64,000 nucleotides of DNA from Bacteroidales bacterium. GTDB taxonomy: Bacteria; Bacteroidota; Bacteroidia; Bacteroidales; UBA932. Below the pieces are notes generated by a model. It saw only the letters and a program-made list of their open reading frames with translations. It had not been told where the DNA came from and made no database searches. A program made the position numbers and the translations under genes. Positions 1 to 8,646 of the stretch are shown piece after piece (within the stretch, counting starts at the first letter, position 1; each line of letters starts with the position of its first letter). The stretch spans positions 62,001-126,000 of the forward strand of contig JAEEQS010000002.1 in assembly GCA_016285455.1 (NCBI GenBank), given 5' to 3'.

Positions 1-1
1 C

Positions 2-2386
2 ATAGACTACGACCAGGAGTGGATTAACGTATTTCCTTCATACGGTCTGGCCACTACAGAGCCGCAGGAAATCACTGTTACCGTACTGAACAACGACTCC
101 TTTGACAGGACTGCCCAGTTCAAGGTTTCCATCGACTATGACTACAGGACCATAACCGTCAAGCAGAAAGGAGAATGGGGAGATCCTGAAGACCTGATTA
201 TCTACAAGAACAACTTTGACAAGGAAGCCGCAACCCAGACTTACGGCACCGGCAACAGCTGGCCTTACACAGACCAGAGCGATTGCTGGAAGAACGAAGA
301 AGGTTCTGGTATTGAGAACATTGCCTACACCACTAATGGCCTTAGTATCAGGAACAACAGCAACTCCAACGGAAACTATTCAGACTACTCTGGTTCCGGA
401 GTCAACAATATGTTCTTTGGTTCCAAGGGAGCTTTCAAGATTGCCAACATAGACATTACCGGCAAGGGAGTAAACTATTCGCTGAGCTTTGGTTCTGAAA
501 AATATATGGCTCAGGGATCATCTGTATTCAATCCTGCAGAGTTCCACGTATGGGTAGGTTCTGACCCAGACCATATGGTTGAGGTTGAATACGCTTTCCC
601 TAACGGATTTAAAGACGGAAGATGGGATCTGGCCTCAACAGTGTTCACGATTCCGGAAGGAACCACAACCCTCTGCGTATATTATAAGGTAGACGTAGCC
701 AGCGCATATCGTCTCGATGACGTTAACCTGAGCGTCTCCACCACCGCTGGAACTCCTCTCGACTTTGAGAACGGAGTAAATCCAGACGGAGGCTCAGTGG
801 GCGGAACCGTGGTTTACTTCAACAACTTTGATAAGGAAAAGGCTACTCAGACCTACGGAAGCGGAACTAGCTGGCCATTTACAGACCAGAGCGACTGCTG
901 GATCAATCACGAGGGAGAAGGCGCTGCCAACGTAACATATTACAACAAAGGAATAACTGTAAGAGCTAACAGCGCATCTGACGGTTCTTATTCAGACTAT
1001 GCCGGTTCTGGAGTCAACAACCTGTTCTTCGGAAGCGACGGAATGTTCAAGATAAAGGATATTGCAACCATTGCTGAACAGGCAAATTACAAGATTACCT
1101 TCGGAAGCGAAAAGTATGTCAACCAGGGAGACAGCAACTTCAACCCTCAGGAATTCCACGTTTACGTTGGAAAAGACACTATCAAGTGGGTTGAACTTAC
1201 ATATACATTCCCTAACGGCCTGAAGAGCGGCAGATGGGACGAGGCTTCAACCACCATCACCGTACCTCAGGGAACAGACAAACTGTTCTTCCGCATACAG
1301 GCAGACGTAGCCAGCGCTTACCGTCTGGATGACTTCAAGGTAGTGGTATCAGAAGAAGCTGGAACAAGCATAGACTTCGAGCGCGGCGTTGTCCTGGATG
1401 ACGACCCTACTCCTCCAGGTCCTACCACAGAATACAAGTACAAGAAAGTTCAAAGGGTAACCAGCGGAAAGGCTTATCTGATAGTAACTACAGACGGAAC
1501 CGTTGCCGCAGGCCCTGTTCCATCTAACAAGACATACGGATATCTGCCTAAGGTTGCAGTAACCGCCTCAAACGATGAAATTACCTTGAGTTCTGATGAG
1601 AACGAGTTCACATTCACGGAGGTTCAGCTTCCTGGAAGCACTTCAGACAATCCTGTATATACTATCAAGCAGAAAGACGGAAGATACCTCTATATGAAGG
1701 GTACTTACACCAGCTGCAATGTGGACGCCAACCCTACTGAAGGCCAGTACTGGACTGTTAAGGCTGATGCAACAGCTTCTGGATTGCTGATTGCAAACTA
1801 CTCCAACAACAAGTGGATGCAGTACAGCACAACTCACTCATCTTGGGGAGTTTATGACTCTGCTCAGGACGGAGCCCTAAGGCCTGAGCTTTACGAAAGG
1901 GTAGACGGCGGCACAACTCCGAGCGGTGACGATGACCCTACAGGCGGAGACGATAATCCTGGAGGTGACGACTCTGGCAATTCCTACAGCTGGACCATTG
2001 GCTCAAGCAACCAGACCTGGGTTGAGGAAACAGACAACACCTACGGAGCAGGCTTCTCAGCCTCAGACAATACGATGAAGGTAGCATATTACAAGAACAC
2101 CAGCACCACTGCTCCTGTAACGGCCTCTGCAGACCATATAAGGGTTTACAAGTATTCAGTGCTTGTGATCACTCCTCTTGACCAAAGCAAGAAGATAAAG
2201 AAAGTGGTTCTTGAAGCGACCGGAGCAAACTACAGTTCCAATATGACTGTTACTTCCCCTGCAAGCGGAACAGCCACAGCTTCAGGCACTACCATAACCT
2301 GGACCGGAACCGCCGGAGCGCCTTGGATTGCCAATGCTTCTACAGCACAAGTTAGGATTAAGAAAATCACAGTTGAATTTGAATAA
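2..2386 (+). CDS. Repeat-containing secreted/surface protein with BACON tail, 5' end outside window
   Basis: The reading frame is open from the first bases of the window, so the N-terminus and any signal peptide are missing; 794 codons are visible. Codons 1-58 look like the end of a BACON domain (closing ITVKQKGEW). Two copies of a ~190-residue domain follow, starting YKNNFDKE (base 203) and YFNNFDKE (base 815), exactly 612 bases apart. They share TDQSDCW, SGSGVNN or AGSGVNN, FGSEKY, FPNG and DVASAYRLDD. Next come a ~155-residue domain (about 1430-1905), an acidic Gly/Asp linker (GGDDNPGGDDSG) and a C-terminal beta-rich domain of about 135 residues. The repeats resemble jelly-roll 'choice-of-anchor' type ligand-binding domains, but I do not recognise them firmly. 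The gene ends 2 bases before a secreted nuclease gene, so it probably belongs to the same envelope operon. A role in binding substrate at the cell surface is inference. Confidence 0.75.
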   Translation: MDYDQEWINVFPSYGLATTEPQEITVTVLNNDSFDRTAQFKVSIDYDYRTITVKQKGEWGDPEDLIIYKNNFDKEAATQTYGTGNSWPYTDQSDCWKNEEGSGIENIAYTTNGLSIRNNSNSNGNYSDYSGSGVNNMFFGSKGAFKIANIDITGKGVNYSLSFGSEKYMAQGSSVFNPAEFHVWVGSDPDHMVEVEYAFPNGFKDGRWDLASTVFTIPEGTTTLCVYYKVDVASAYRLDDVNLSVSTTAGTPLDFENGVNPDGGSVGGTVVYFNNFDKEKATQTYGSGTSWPFTDQSDCWINHEGEGAANVTYYNKGITVRANSASDGSYSDYAGSGVNNLFFGSDGMFKIKDIATIAEQANYKITFGSEKYVNQGDSNFNPQEFHVYVGKDTIKWVELTYTFPNGLKSGRWDEASTTITVPQGTDKLFFRIQADVASAYRLDDFKVVVSEEAGTSIDFERGVVLDDDPTPPGPTTEYKYKKVQRVTSGKAYLIVTTDGTVAAGPVPSNKTYGYLPKVAVTASNDEITLSSDENEFTFTEVQLPGSTSDNPVYTIKQKDGRYLYMKGTYTSCNVDANPTEGQYWTVKADATASGLLIANYSNNKWMQYSTTHSSWGVYDSAQDGALRPELYERVDGGTTPSGDDDPTGGDDNPGGDDSGNSYSWTIGSSNQTWVEETDNTYGAGFSASDNTMKVAYYKNTSTTAPVTASADHIRVYKYSVLVITPLDQSKKIKKVVLEATGANYSSNMTVTSPASGTATASGTTITWTGTAGAPWIANASTAQVRIKKITVEFE

Positions 2387-2388
2387 CC

Positions 2389-3546
2389 GTGAAAAGATTT
2401 AGATACATACTGCTAGCAGCCCCGCTTGCAACACTGATGTTGCTGGCGGGCGCCTGCGGCGGCGGAGGCGGCAGCAAGGGTTCCGACCCTATAAAGCCAG
2501 ATGCCGTGGTATCAGTGTCTTTCACTTCCTCTACTGTTGAGGCTGCCAAGGGAAGCCAGTTCATTAGCATCTCAGCTAGTGGAAGCTGGACTCTGAACTC
2601 TTCCGTAAGCTGGCTGAAGGTCAGCCAGTCTAACGGCAGCGGAAACGCCACGGCTTCAGTCACCTATGAAGAGAATACGTCTTCTTCTCCTAGGCAGGCT
2701 GTAGTAACTTTGGTTAGCTCGGGGAAGAGTGCAACCGCAACTCTTACCCAGAAAGGAAAGGAAAGCACTCCTGTTGCTGTCAACCCGGGATGGATTGAAC
2801 TTCCGGCCCTCCAGACCGGAACTGGACACAAGTTCGTTTCCCATAATTTTGACTCCAAGAGTCTCAGGAGCTTCTCTTATGACTGGAATGCTACTGACCA
2901 GGTAGCCAATTGGGTAGCCTATCCTCTTAACAAGAGCCTGATAGGTTCCGGCAGCAGAACAGATGCGTGGGGATATGATCCTAAGCTGTCTTCTTCTGAA
3001 CAGCCTTTGCTGTCTTCCGCTTACAAGGGAAGCTATGACAGAGGCCATCAGCTGCCGTCTGCAGACAGGCTTACTTATGCAGAGAACGTGAAAACATTCT
3101 ATTACACCAATATGACGCCTCAGATGAATTCTTTCAACGGCAAGATCTGGGCAACGGCAGAGAGTTTGGTAAGAGGATGGTCTACAAGCTGCGACACGCT
3201 TTATGTGGTTACGGGCTGCGTTGTCAAAGGAAGTTCCAAGAAGGCCTATGACAACAACGGCAAGGCCGTGACGGTTCCTGTGGCATATTATAAGGCAGTA
3301 ATCCGCTATATGAAAGGCAGCACTCTGGGCTACAGCGGCTATATGGGACTTGGAATGTACTTTGAGCACAAAGCCTACAGCTACTCCAACATAGACAAAA
3401 CCAATACAGAAGTAGTTATGAGCATAGACGCTCTGGAATCCAAGCTCGGGCTTGACCTTTTCCCTAATCTGGAAAAAGTTGCAGGAAAGAGCGTTGCTGA
3501 CCAGGTGGAGGCGGAAGACCCTACTAAAGTATCTTACTGGTGGTAA
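2389..3546 (+). CDS. DNA/RNA non-specific endonuclease lipoprotein (NUC1 family) with BACON domain
   Basis: A 385-residue protein starting at GTG (2389), two bases after the preceding stop. The N-terminus is a lipoprotein signal (LLAGAC, Cys23) followed by a Gly-rich linker. Residues ~40-125 form a BACON-like domain (SGSWTLNSSVSWLKVSQSNG, ending LTQKGK). The C-terminal ~250 residues carry the NUC1 signature: YDRGHQ with the catalytic His at 220, then TNMTPQMNSFN, where Asn250 matches the Mg2+-binding Asn of Serratia nuclease and EndoG. Such enzymes cut single- and double-stranded DNA and RNA without sequence preference. With its lipid anchor it should sit in the outer membrane, facing outwards or into the periplasm. 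The neighbouring phosphoesterase and TonB receptor suggest nutrient acquisition rather than a bacteriocin toxin; no immunity gene is present. Confidence 0.9.
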   Translation: MKRFRYILLAAPLATLMLLAGACGGGGGSKGSDPIKPDAVVSVSFTSSTVEAAKGSQFISISASGSWTLNSSVSWLKVSQSNGSGNATASVTYEENTSSSPRQAVVTLVSSGKSATATLTQKGKESTPVAVNPGWIELPALQTGTGHKFVSHNFDSKSLRSFSYDWNATDQVANWVAYPLNKSLIGSGSRTDAWGYDPKLSSSEQPLLSSAYKGSYDRGHQLPSADRLTYAENVKTFYYTNMTPQMNSFNGKIWATAESLVRGWSTSCDTLYVVTGCVVKGSSKKAYDNNGKAVTVPVAYYKAVIRYMKGSTLGYSGYMGLGMYFEHKAYSYSNIDKTNTEVVMSIDALESKLGLDLFPNLEKVAGKSVADQVEAEDPTKVSYWW

Positions 3547-3558
3547 AAGACTCGCGAT

Positions 3559-4650
3559 ATGAAAAAACTACTTTTATACAATATACTGGCCGTTACAGCC
3601 GCATTGATTCTCTCCTCTCTCCCGCTTAGGGGACAGGCCAAGAAATACACGTTTGTAATCGGCTTTTACAATCTGGAAAACCTTTTTGACACATACCACG
3701 ACGACGGCAAGAACGACTTTGAGTACCTGCCGGACGGAGCAAACGAGTGGACCGACGTAAAGTATCAGAAAAAGATCCACAATATGGCAAAAGTCATCAA
3801 GGCGATGAAAGACGAAAATTCCGTCTATCACGCTGTGTTGGGTGTGAGCGAGATTGAGAACAGGCACGTTCTTGAGGATCTGGTCAACGACCCTCAGATT
3901 GCTGATGCCGGATATATGATAGCTCATTTTGATGGTCCAGACAACAGAGGAGTAGACGTTGGACTTCTGTATCAGCCAAGAAAGTTCGAGGTTCTGGACG
4001 AGGAGAGCATTCCTTTTGACTTCAATTCAGAAACCATTGTCTTTGATATGGATTCTATTTCCAAGTCAGTATTCAGAACAAGAGACATACTGATGGTTAG
4101 GGGTCTTCTTGGAGGAGAGATGTTTGCATTCTTTGTTGCCCACCTTCCTTCCAGAATCGGAGGCAAGGGAGGAGATCTCAGAAGCCGCGGAGCTGAAATC
4201 ATTTACAAGAGGGCTAGCCAACTGATGAAAGAGTTTCCGGACATCAAGATTGTTGTTATGGGAGATATGAACGACAATCCTGACGACGAGAGCATGACTG
4301 TCTTTATGCACGGAAAGGAAAACATAGAAGACGTTGGAGAAGGAGACTTTTTCTCTCCGTTCCTGTCTATGCTGAAGGCGGGATACGGTTCCCTGGCCTA
4401 TCAGGGAGCCTGGAATATCTACGATATCCTGCTGGTCAACCACAATTTGGCCAAGGCCAAGGAAGGCACGCTGAGGATTATACCTATCGTGAGGAAGAAA
4501 TTCTACGGCAGGATTTTCCACAAGCCTTGGATGACTACTGAAGAAGGCCAGTACAAAGACGTGCCTTTCAGGACTTTCTCTAACGGCGCCTTTGTGGGAG
4601 GCTACAGCGACCACTACCCTACCTATATAGTTGTAACAAATAAAAAATAA
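3559..4650 (+). CDS. Secreted endonuclease/exonuclease/phosphatase-fold protein
   Basis: A 363-residue protein with an N-terminal signal peptide (hydrophobic residues 4-23, then LRGQA). It has the EEP (DNase I-like) pattern in order: FYNLENLF (Asn38), SEIENR with the metal-binding Glu, DNRGVDVGLLY, HLPSR, GDMNDNPDD (Asp236, Asn238) and near the C-terminus SDHYP (Asp351, His352). These are the usual Mg2+-binding and catalytic positions, so the enzyme looks active. The family includes DNases, nucleotide phosphatases and phosphodiesterases, and the exact substrate cannot be read. Its place between a NUC1 nuclease and a TonB-dependent receptor suggests it processes the oligonucleotides the nuclease releases. 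The gene starts 12 bases after its neighbour and ends 4 bases before the next, so it is almost certainly co-transcribed. Confidence 0.88.
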   Translation: MKKLLLYNILAVTAALILSSLPLRGQAKKYTFVIGFYNLENLFDTYHDDGKNDFEYLPDGANEWTDVKYQKKIHNMAKVIKAMKDENSVYHAVLGVSEIENRHVLEDLVNDPQIADAGYMIAHFDGPDNRGVDVGLLYQPRKFEVLDEESIPFDFNSETIVFDMDSISKSVFRTRDILMVRGLLGGEMFAFFVAHLPSRIGGKGGDLRSRGAEIIYKRASQLMKEFPDIKIVVMGDMNDNPDDESMTVFMHGKENIEDVGEGDFFSPFLSMLKAGYGSLAYQGAWNIYDILLVNHNLAKAKEGTLRIIPIVRKKFYGRIFHKPWMTTEEGQYKDVPFRTFSNGAFVGGYSDHYPTYIVVTNKK

Positions 4651-4654
4651 AGAT

Positions 4655-7597
4655 ATGCTAAAGAAAATTTCCTTGATTTTAGCCGTTTTGATGTGTTCGG
4701 CTCTTGCCTGGGCTCAGACACCTACCGGCGGCGTTAAGGGAACGGTAATCAACCGAACGGACCGGTCTCCGATTTTTGACGCTAGACTTATGCTTCTCAG
4801 CGGAACGGAACGCGTTGCCACGGCAAACACTGATTCAGACGGAAACTTCCTGATTCCCGACCTTAAAGACGGAGTTTACACTTTGGTCATAGCTGCAGAC
4901 AACTATGTTACCACAAGAGTGAACGTAACCGTCAACAACGGATATGTCAAAGACATGTTCACGATTTCCGTCTACCCTATTATCCGCCAGAACGAAACCA
5001 CGTCTGATGATGAGCACATAGACATAGACCTGGAAGATTCCGGTTACCAGGACAGCCCTACAATCCTCTATGGCCAGAACGACGTATTCAACAACCAGGC
5101 AGGCTACAACTTCTCGTCTATCAGGTTCAAGACCAGAGGCTTCAACAGCGAGGCTCAAGACGTTTATCTTGCAGGCATAAAGATGAACGACGCCATAACC
5201 GGCTTCTCTCCGTTCTCACTTTGGAGCGGACTGAACGAGGCGACCAGAACCAAGTACACTGTAAACGGAGGCGAGATTTCTGATTACGGATTCGGCGGAT
5301 ACAACGGCCTGACAAACATTCCGGCTAACGCTTCAAATATCCGAAAGGGATGGAGGGCAAGCGCAATGACTAACAGCAGCCTTTACAGGCTAAGGCTTAT
5401 GCTCACCTACGCTTCCGGTGTGATGGACAACGGCTGGAGCTACGCCTTCAGCGTTTCCGCTAGGCTTGGCGGCAACGACTGGATAAACGGTGTGTTCTAC
5501 CGTTCATTCGGCTATTACGTAGGCGTAGAGAAAGCCTTCGCCAGAACTCACCGCATTGGTTTCACCTTTATGGGAACCCCAGGAACAAGAGGAGCGCAGA
5601 ACGCTTCTACCCAGGAGGTTTACGACCTGATGAAAGACAATATGTACAACTCCAACTGGGGATACCAGAACGGCAAGAGGCGCAATGCAAGGGAAAGGAG
5701 GACTCACGAGCCTATCGCAATCCTGAAGTATGACTTTACTCCTTCAGACCGTTTCAAGGCATCGCTGACCACTCTTTACAGATTCGGAAAGAATGGCTAC
5801 ACGGCTCTGGACTGGTATGACGCAGCAGACCCTAGGCCAGACTACTACCGCAATCTGCCTTCTTACTTCCTGATGGACAACGAGGACTACAACCGTATCA
5901 ACATCCAGAAGTATTTGTGGGCAAAAGACTCTTGGGAACAGAACATTAAGTCTATAACCCAGGTTAACTGGGACAGGCTCTACGAGGTGAACAAGAACAG
6001 CAGAACGGCAGACGGCCTTCGTTCTAAGTATGTGCAAGAGGAAAGAAGAGTTGACCAGAAAGACCTCAACGTAGGCCTGAACTTCAAGTGGAACGCCTTC
6101 AGATGGTGGGTTATTACAGCCGGAGCAAACGCCAAGTGGAACAAAACGGAGTACTACAAGAAAGTCGCTGACCTTCTTGGCGGAGAGTACTTTGTTAACA
6201 TAGACAACTTTGCGGAAAGAGACTACGCTTCCAATGAGGCTCTGATCCAGAACGACCTCAACTACTTCTTCAAGCACGGTCACGCTCAGATTCTCCACAA
6301 GGGAGACAAGTACGGTTACGACTACTACGCCCACGTGCAGAATTACACAGGCTGGATGAACTGGACTTTCAGGTACAGAGGGCTCAGGGCCAGCTTTGCC
6401 GGGCAGGTCAAGAGAAGCGGTTTCTGGAGAGAAGGCCTTTACCGCAAGGGGCTTTTTGCCGGGGCTAATGAAGACGGCTCAGATATTTATTATAACGGCG
6501 AATTGCTCACCAGATACGACAGATACGGAGATATCATCTCATCATACGGAAATAGCGAGAAAAAGCACTTTACTACCTATTCCGGCAAGGCTATTCTGAG
6601 CTACAGCCTGCTGGGAGGCCACAGGTTCGAGGTAAGCGGAGGTTATTTCACCGAGGCTCCGTTCTTCAACAAAGCATTTATATCGCCGAGGACAAGAAAC
6701 ACCCTCATCCCGATGATGGACAAGACCAAAGTTTATGCAGCAGACGCCACCTACTCCCTGAACAACAACCACGTGAACTTCAGGATTACAGGATTCTACG
6801 CAAAGATCAAAGACCAGACAGACGTGATGAGCCTTTATGACGACAGCCAGAATACCTTCACCAACTTTGCAATGAGCGGCATAGACGAAAGGCATATGGG
6901 TGTTGAGATGGGATTCAAGGCGCCTATCTTTATGCGTGGCCTGTTCATCGTGGGAGCTGCAAGCTACGGCGAATACATCTACACATCCAACCCGCAGATG
7001 ACTCAGACCTACGACAACACTACTGAGATTATTGTAGATAATGTGAAGATTCCGTACTGGATGAGCCATCCTGTATTCAAGATGGATGCAGACGGCAACT
7101 ATATCAAAGACGGCAAGGGCCATTACATAGTGGAAAAATACCAGAAGCACTATGTTCCTTCAACCCCTCAACTGGCTTCCTCTCTGGGACTTTCCTACAA
7201 CAGGAATTACTGGTTTGTGGATGCCAACGTTAACTTCTTTGACAAGTCCTACCTTGCTATGAACCCTCTGTTCAGGACAGATATGGCAACTGCAGGTCCG
7301 GACAAGATTATCACTCCGGGCGAAGTTGATTATATGGCCGCCCAGGAAAAGTTCAAGAAAGCGTGGATCGTGAACTTCAGCATAGGAAAGTCCTGGTATC
7401 TCCACCGCAAATACCAGATTGGAGTTAACATCAACGTAAACAACGTGCTCAACAACAAGAACGTCAAGACCGGCGGATTTGAGCAGAGCCGTATGGTTGA
7501 CAACACCCTTAGCAAGGAGTGCTACTACAAGTTCGACCCTAAGTACTACTATATGCCGGGTCTGAACTATATGATTAATTTCTATGTCAGATTCTAA
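4655..7597 (+). CDS. TonB-dependent outer membrane receptor with carboxypeptidase-like N-terminal domain
   Basis: A 980-residue protein with a signal peptide ending LAWAQ. Residues ~24-100 are a carboxypeptidase-regulatory-like domain (GGVKGTVINRTDRSPIFDA), typical of Bacteroidota TonB receptors. A plug region follows (IRFKTRGFNSEAQDVYLAG, then a stretch around GGYNGLTNIPANAS), then a long beta-barrel rich in aromatic alternating strands that ends in FYVRF with a terminal Phe. No SusD partner is adjacent; a DUF5689 lipoprotein gene follows with no gap and may take the place of the usual lipoprotein lid. The two preceding nuclease genes make nucleic-acid fragments or nucleotides the likely cargo. 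That is inference, since receptor specificity cannot be read from the barrel. Energy would come from an ExbBD-TonB complex such as the one at 34578-36483. Confidence 0.88.
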   Translation: MLKKISLILAVLMCSALAWAQTPTGGVKGTVINRTDRSPIFDARLMLLSGTERVATANTDSDGNFLIPDLKDGVYTLVIAADNYVTTRVNVTVNNGYVKDMFTISVYPIIRQNETTSDDEHIDIDLEDSGYQDSPTILYGQNDVFNNQAGYNFSSIRFKTRGFNSEAQDVYLAGIKMNDAITGFSPFSLWSGLNEATRTKYTVNGGEISDYGFGGYNGLTNIPANASNIRKGWRASAMTNSSLYRLRLMLTYASGVMDNGWSYAFSVSARLGGNDWINGVFYRSFGYYVGVEKAFARTHRIGFTFMGTPGTRGAQNASTQEVYDLMKDNMYNSNWGYQNGKRRNARERRTHEPIAILKYDFTPSDRFKASLTTLYRFGKNGYTALDWYDAADPRPDYYRNLPSYFLMDNEDYNRINIQKYLWAKDSWEQNIKSITQVNWDRLYEVNKNSRTADGLRSKYVQEERRVDQKDLNVGLNFKWNAFRWWVITAGANAKWNKTEYYKKVADLLGGEYFVNIDNFAERDYASNEALIQNDLNYFFKHGHAQILHKGDKYGYDYYAHVQNYTGWMNWTFRYRGLRASFAGQVKRSGFWREGLYRKGLFAGANEDGSDIYYNGELLTRYDRYGDIISSYGNSEKKHFTTYSGKAILSYSLLGGHRFEVSGGYFTEAPFFNKAFISPRTRNTLIPMMDKTKVYAADATYSLNNNHVNFRITGFYAKIKDQTDVMSLYDDSQNTFTNFAMSGIDERHMGVEMGFKAPIFMRGLFIVGAASYGEYIYTSNPQMTQTYDNTTEIIVDNVKIPYWMSHPVFKMDADGNYIKDGKGHYIVEKYQKHYVPSTPQLASSLGLSYNRNYWFVDANVNFFDKSYLAMNPLFRTDMATAGPDKIITPGEVDYMAAQEKFKKAWIVNFSIGKSWYLHRKYQIGVNINVNNVLNNKNVKTGGFEQSRMVDNTLSKECYYKFDPKYYYMPGLNYMINFYVRF

Positions 7598-7609
7598 ATG
7601 CGAGCAACT

Positions 7610-8620
7610 ATGAAAAAGATATTTGTCATTTCATTGATTTTGGCCTCAGCCGCCTTTATGACAGCATCCTGCTCTGAGTGGGACCCGATTGTCAACTTAG
7701 GATATGACCAGCCGGAGGAAGTTCCGGTACCGGATATCAAGGCCAACATTACTATTGCGGCAGTAAAGGATCTGTACGCCGGCAAGCCTTTGCATATTGA
7801 GAAAGATCTCATAATTGGCGGCCAGGTAACCACTTCAGACCAGGCGGGCAATATTTACCGTTATTTCTATTTACAAGATGAGACCGGAGCTATAGAGATT
7901 AAAATAGGCAAGACCAACGTCCATAACGACTACCACGTTGGACAGTGGGTATTTGTAAAACTGAACGGACTCACTATTGGATCTTATGAAGGAATGCTTC
8001 AGGTAGGCCTGGATGATCCATCTGGAGAATATGAGACTACATATATAGATCTGCAAAGAATCATAGACCTTCACATTATCAAAGGCAAGATGGACACCCC
8101 TGTAAAGCCTGCTGTTCTTTCAGAAAGTGAACTCTATCTGAAGGAGAATATGGACAGGCTGGTTACTCTCAACGGGCTACAGTACAAAAACGAGGTATTT
8201 GCCCTTCTCTATCCAGACCCTTACGGAGACAAGAAGAGCACAGCCAACAGGGTTTTCCTCAGCGACAAGACCTGGGGCGTAACAACTTGGGCTATGAGCA
8301 AGAACAAGATGCAGGCTTATCTCGATTCCGGAATCTGGGATGCTGCAGTTACTGCAGACGGAGGCAAGACTGTTGCACAGCTCAGGAAAGATAATGCTAT
8401 TGAAGCTGTTGCCACCTATGTAACCCAGTACTTTGTAATGGGCTCTTCAGAAGTCCAGATTCGTACCAGCGGATACGCCAAGTTTGCAGACATTGAACTG
8501 GACGAGAATGTTCTCAACGGCTCCAAAAAGATTAACGTAACCGGAATCCTTTCCAACTATCGCGGAGCTGCCCAGTTCACGCTTATAGATTTGGACGGGG
8601 TGCAGATTGTTGATCCTTAG
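7610..8620 (+). CDS. DUF5689 domain lipoprotein
   Basis: A 336-residue lipoprotein (signal with MTASC, Cys at position 20). An earlier in-frame ATG at 7598 directly follows the receptor stop, but the ATG at 7610 gives a normal MKKIF signal start and is preferred. The central region (about residues 50-160: ITIAAVKDLYAG, IIGGQVTTSDQAGNIYRYFY, LQDETGAIEIKIG, VGQWVFVKLNGLTIG) reads as DUF5689. It has the strand pattern and DETG turn of an OB-fold, like those attached to some secreted nucleases. The C-terminal part repeats a similar pattern (NGSKKINVTGILSNYRGAAQFTLID), suggesting a second OB-like domain. As a lipoprotein coupled to a TonB receptor it may be a surface ligand-binding partner. Nucleic-acid binding is inferred from fold and context only. 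Confidence 0.8.
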   Translation: MKKIFVISLILASAAFMTASCSEWDPIVNLGYDQPEEVPVPDIKANITIAAVKDLYAGKPLHIEKDLIIGGQVTTSDQAGNIYRYFYLQDETGAIEIKIGKTNVHNDYHVGQWVFVKLNGLTIGSYEGMLQVGLDDPSGEYETTYIDLQRIIDLHIIKGKMDTPVKPAVLSESELYLKENMDRLVTLNGLQYKNEVFALLYPDPYGDKKSTANRVFLSDKTWGVTTWAMSKNKMQAYLDSGIWDAAVTADGGKTVAQLRKDNAIEAVATYVTQYFVMGSSEVQIRTSGYAKFADIELDENVLNGSKKINVTGILSNYRGAAQFTLIDLDGVQIVDP

Positions 8621-8646
8621 ACACCCGCAAACAAACAGAAAATTTT

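Noticed and set aside
2656-3369. 237-codon open frame on the minus strand
   Set aside because: It lies entirely opposite the NUC1 nuclease gene and has no recognisable domain.
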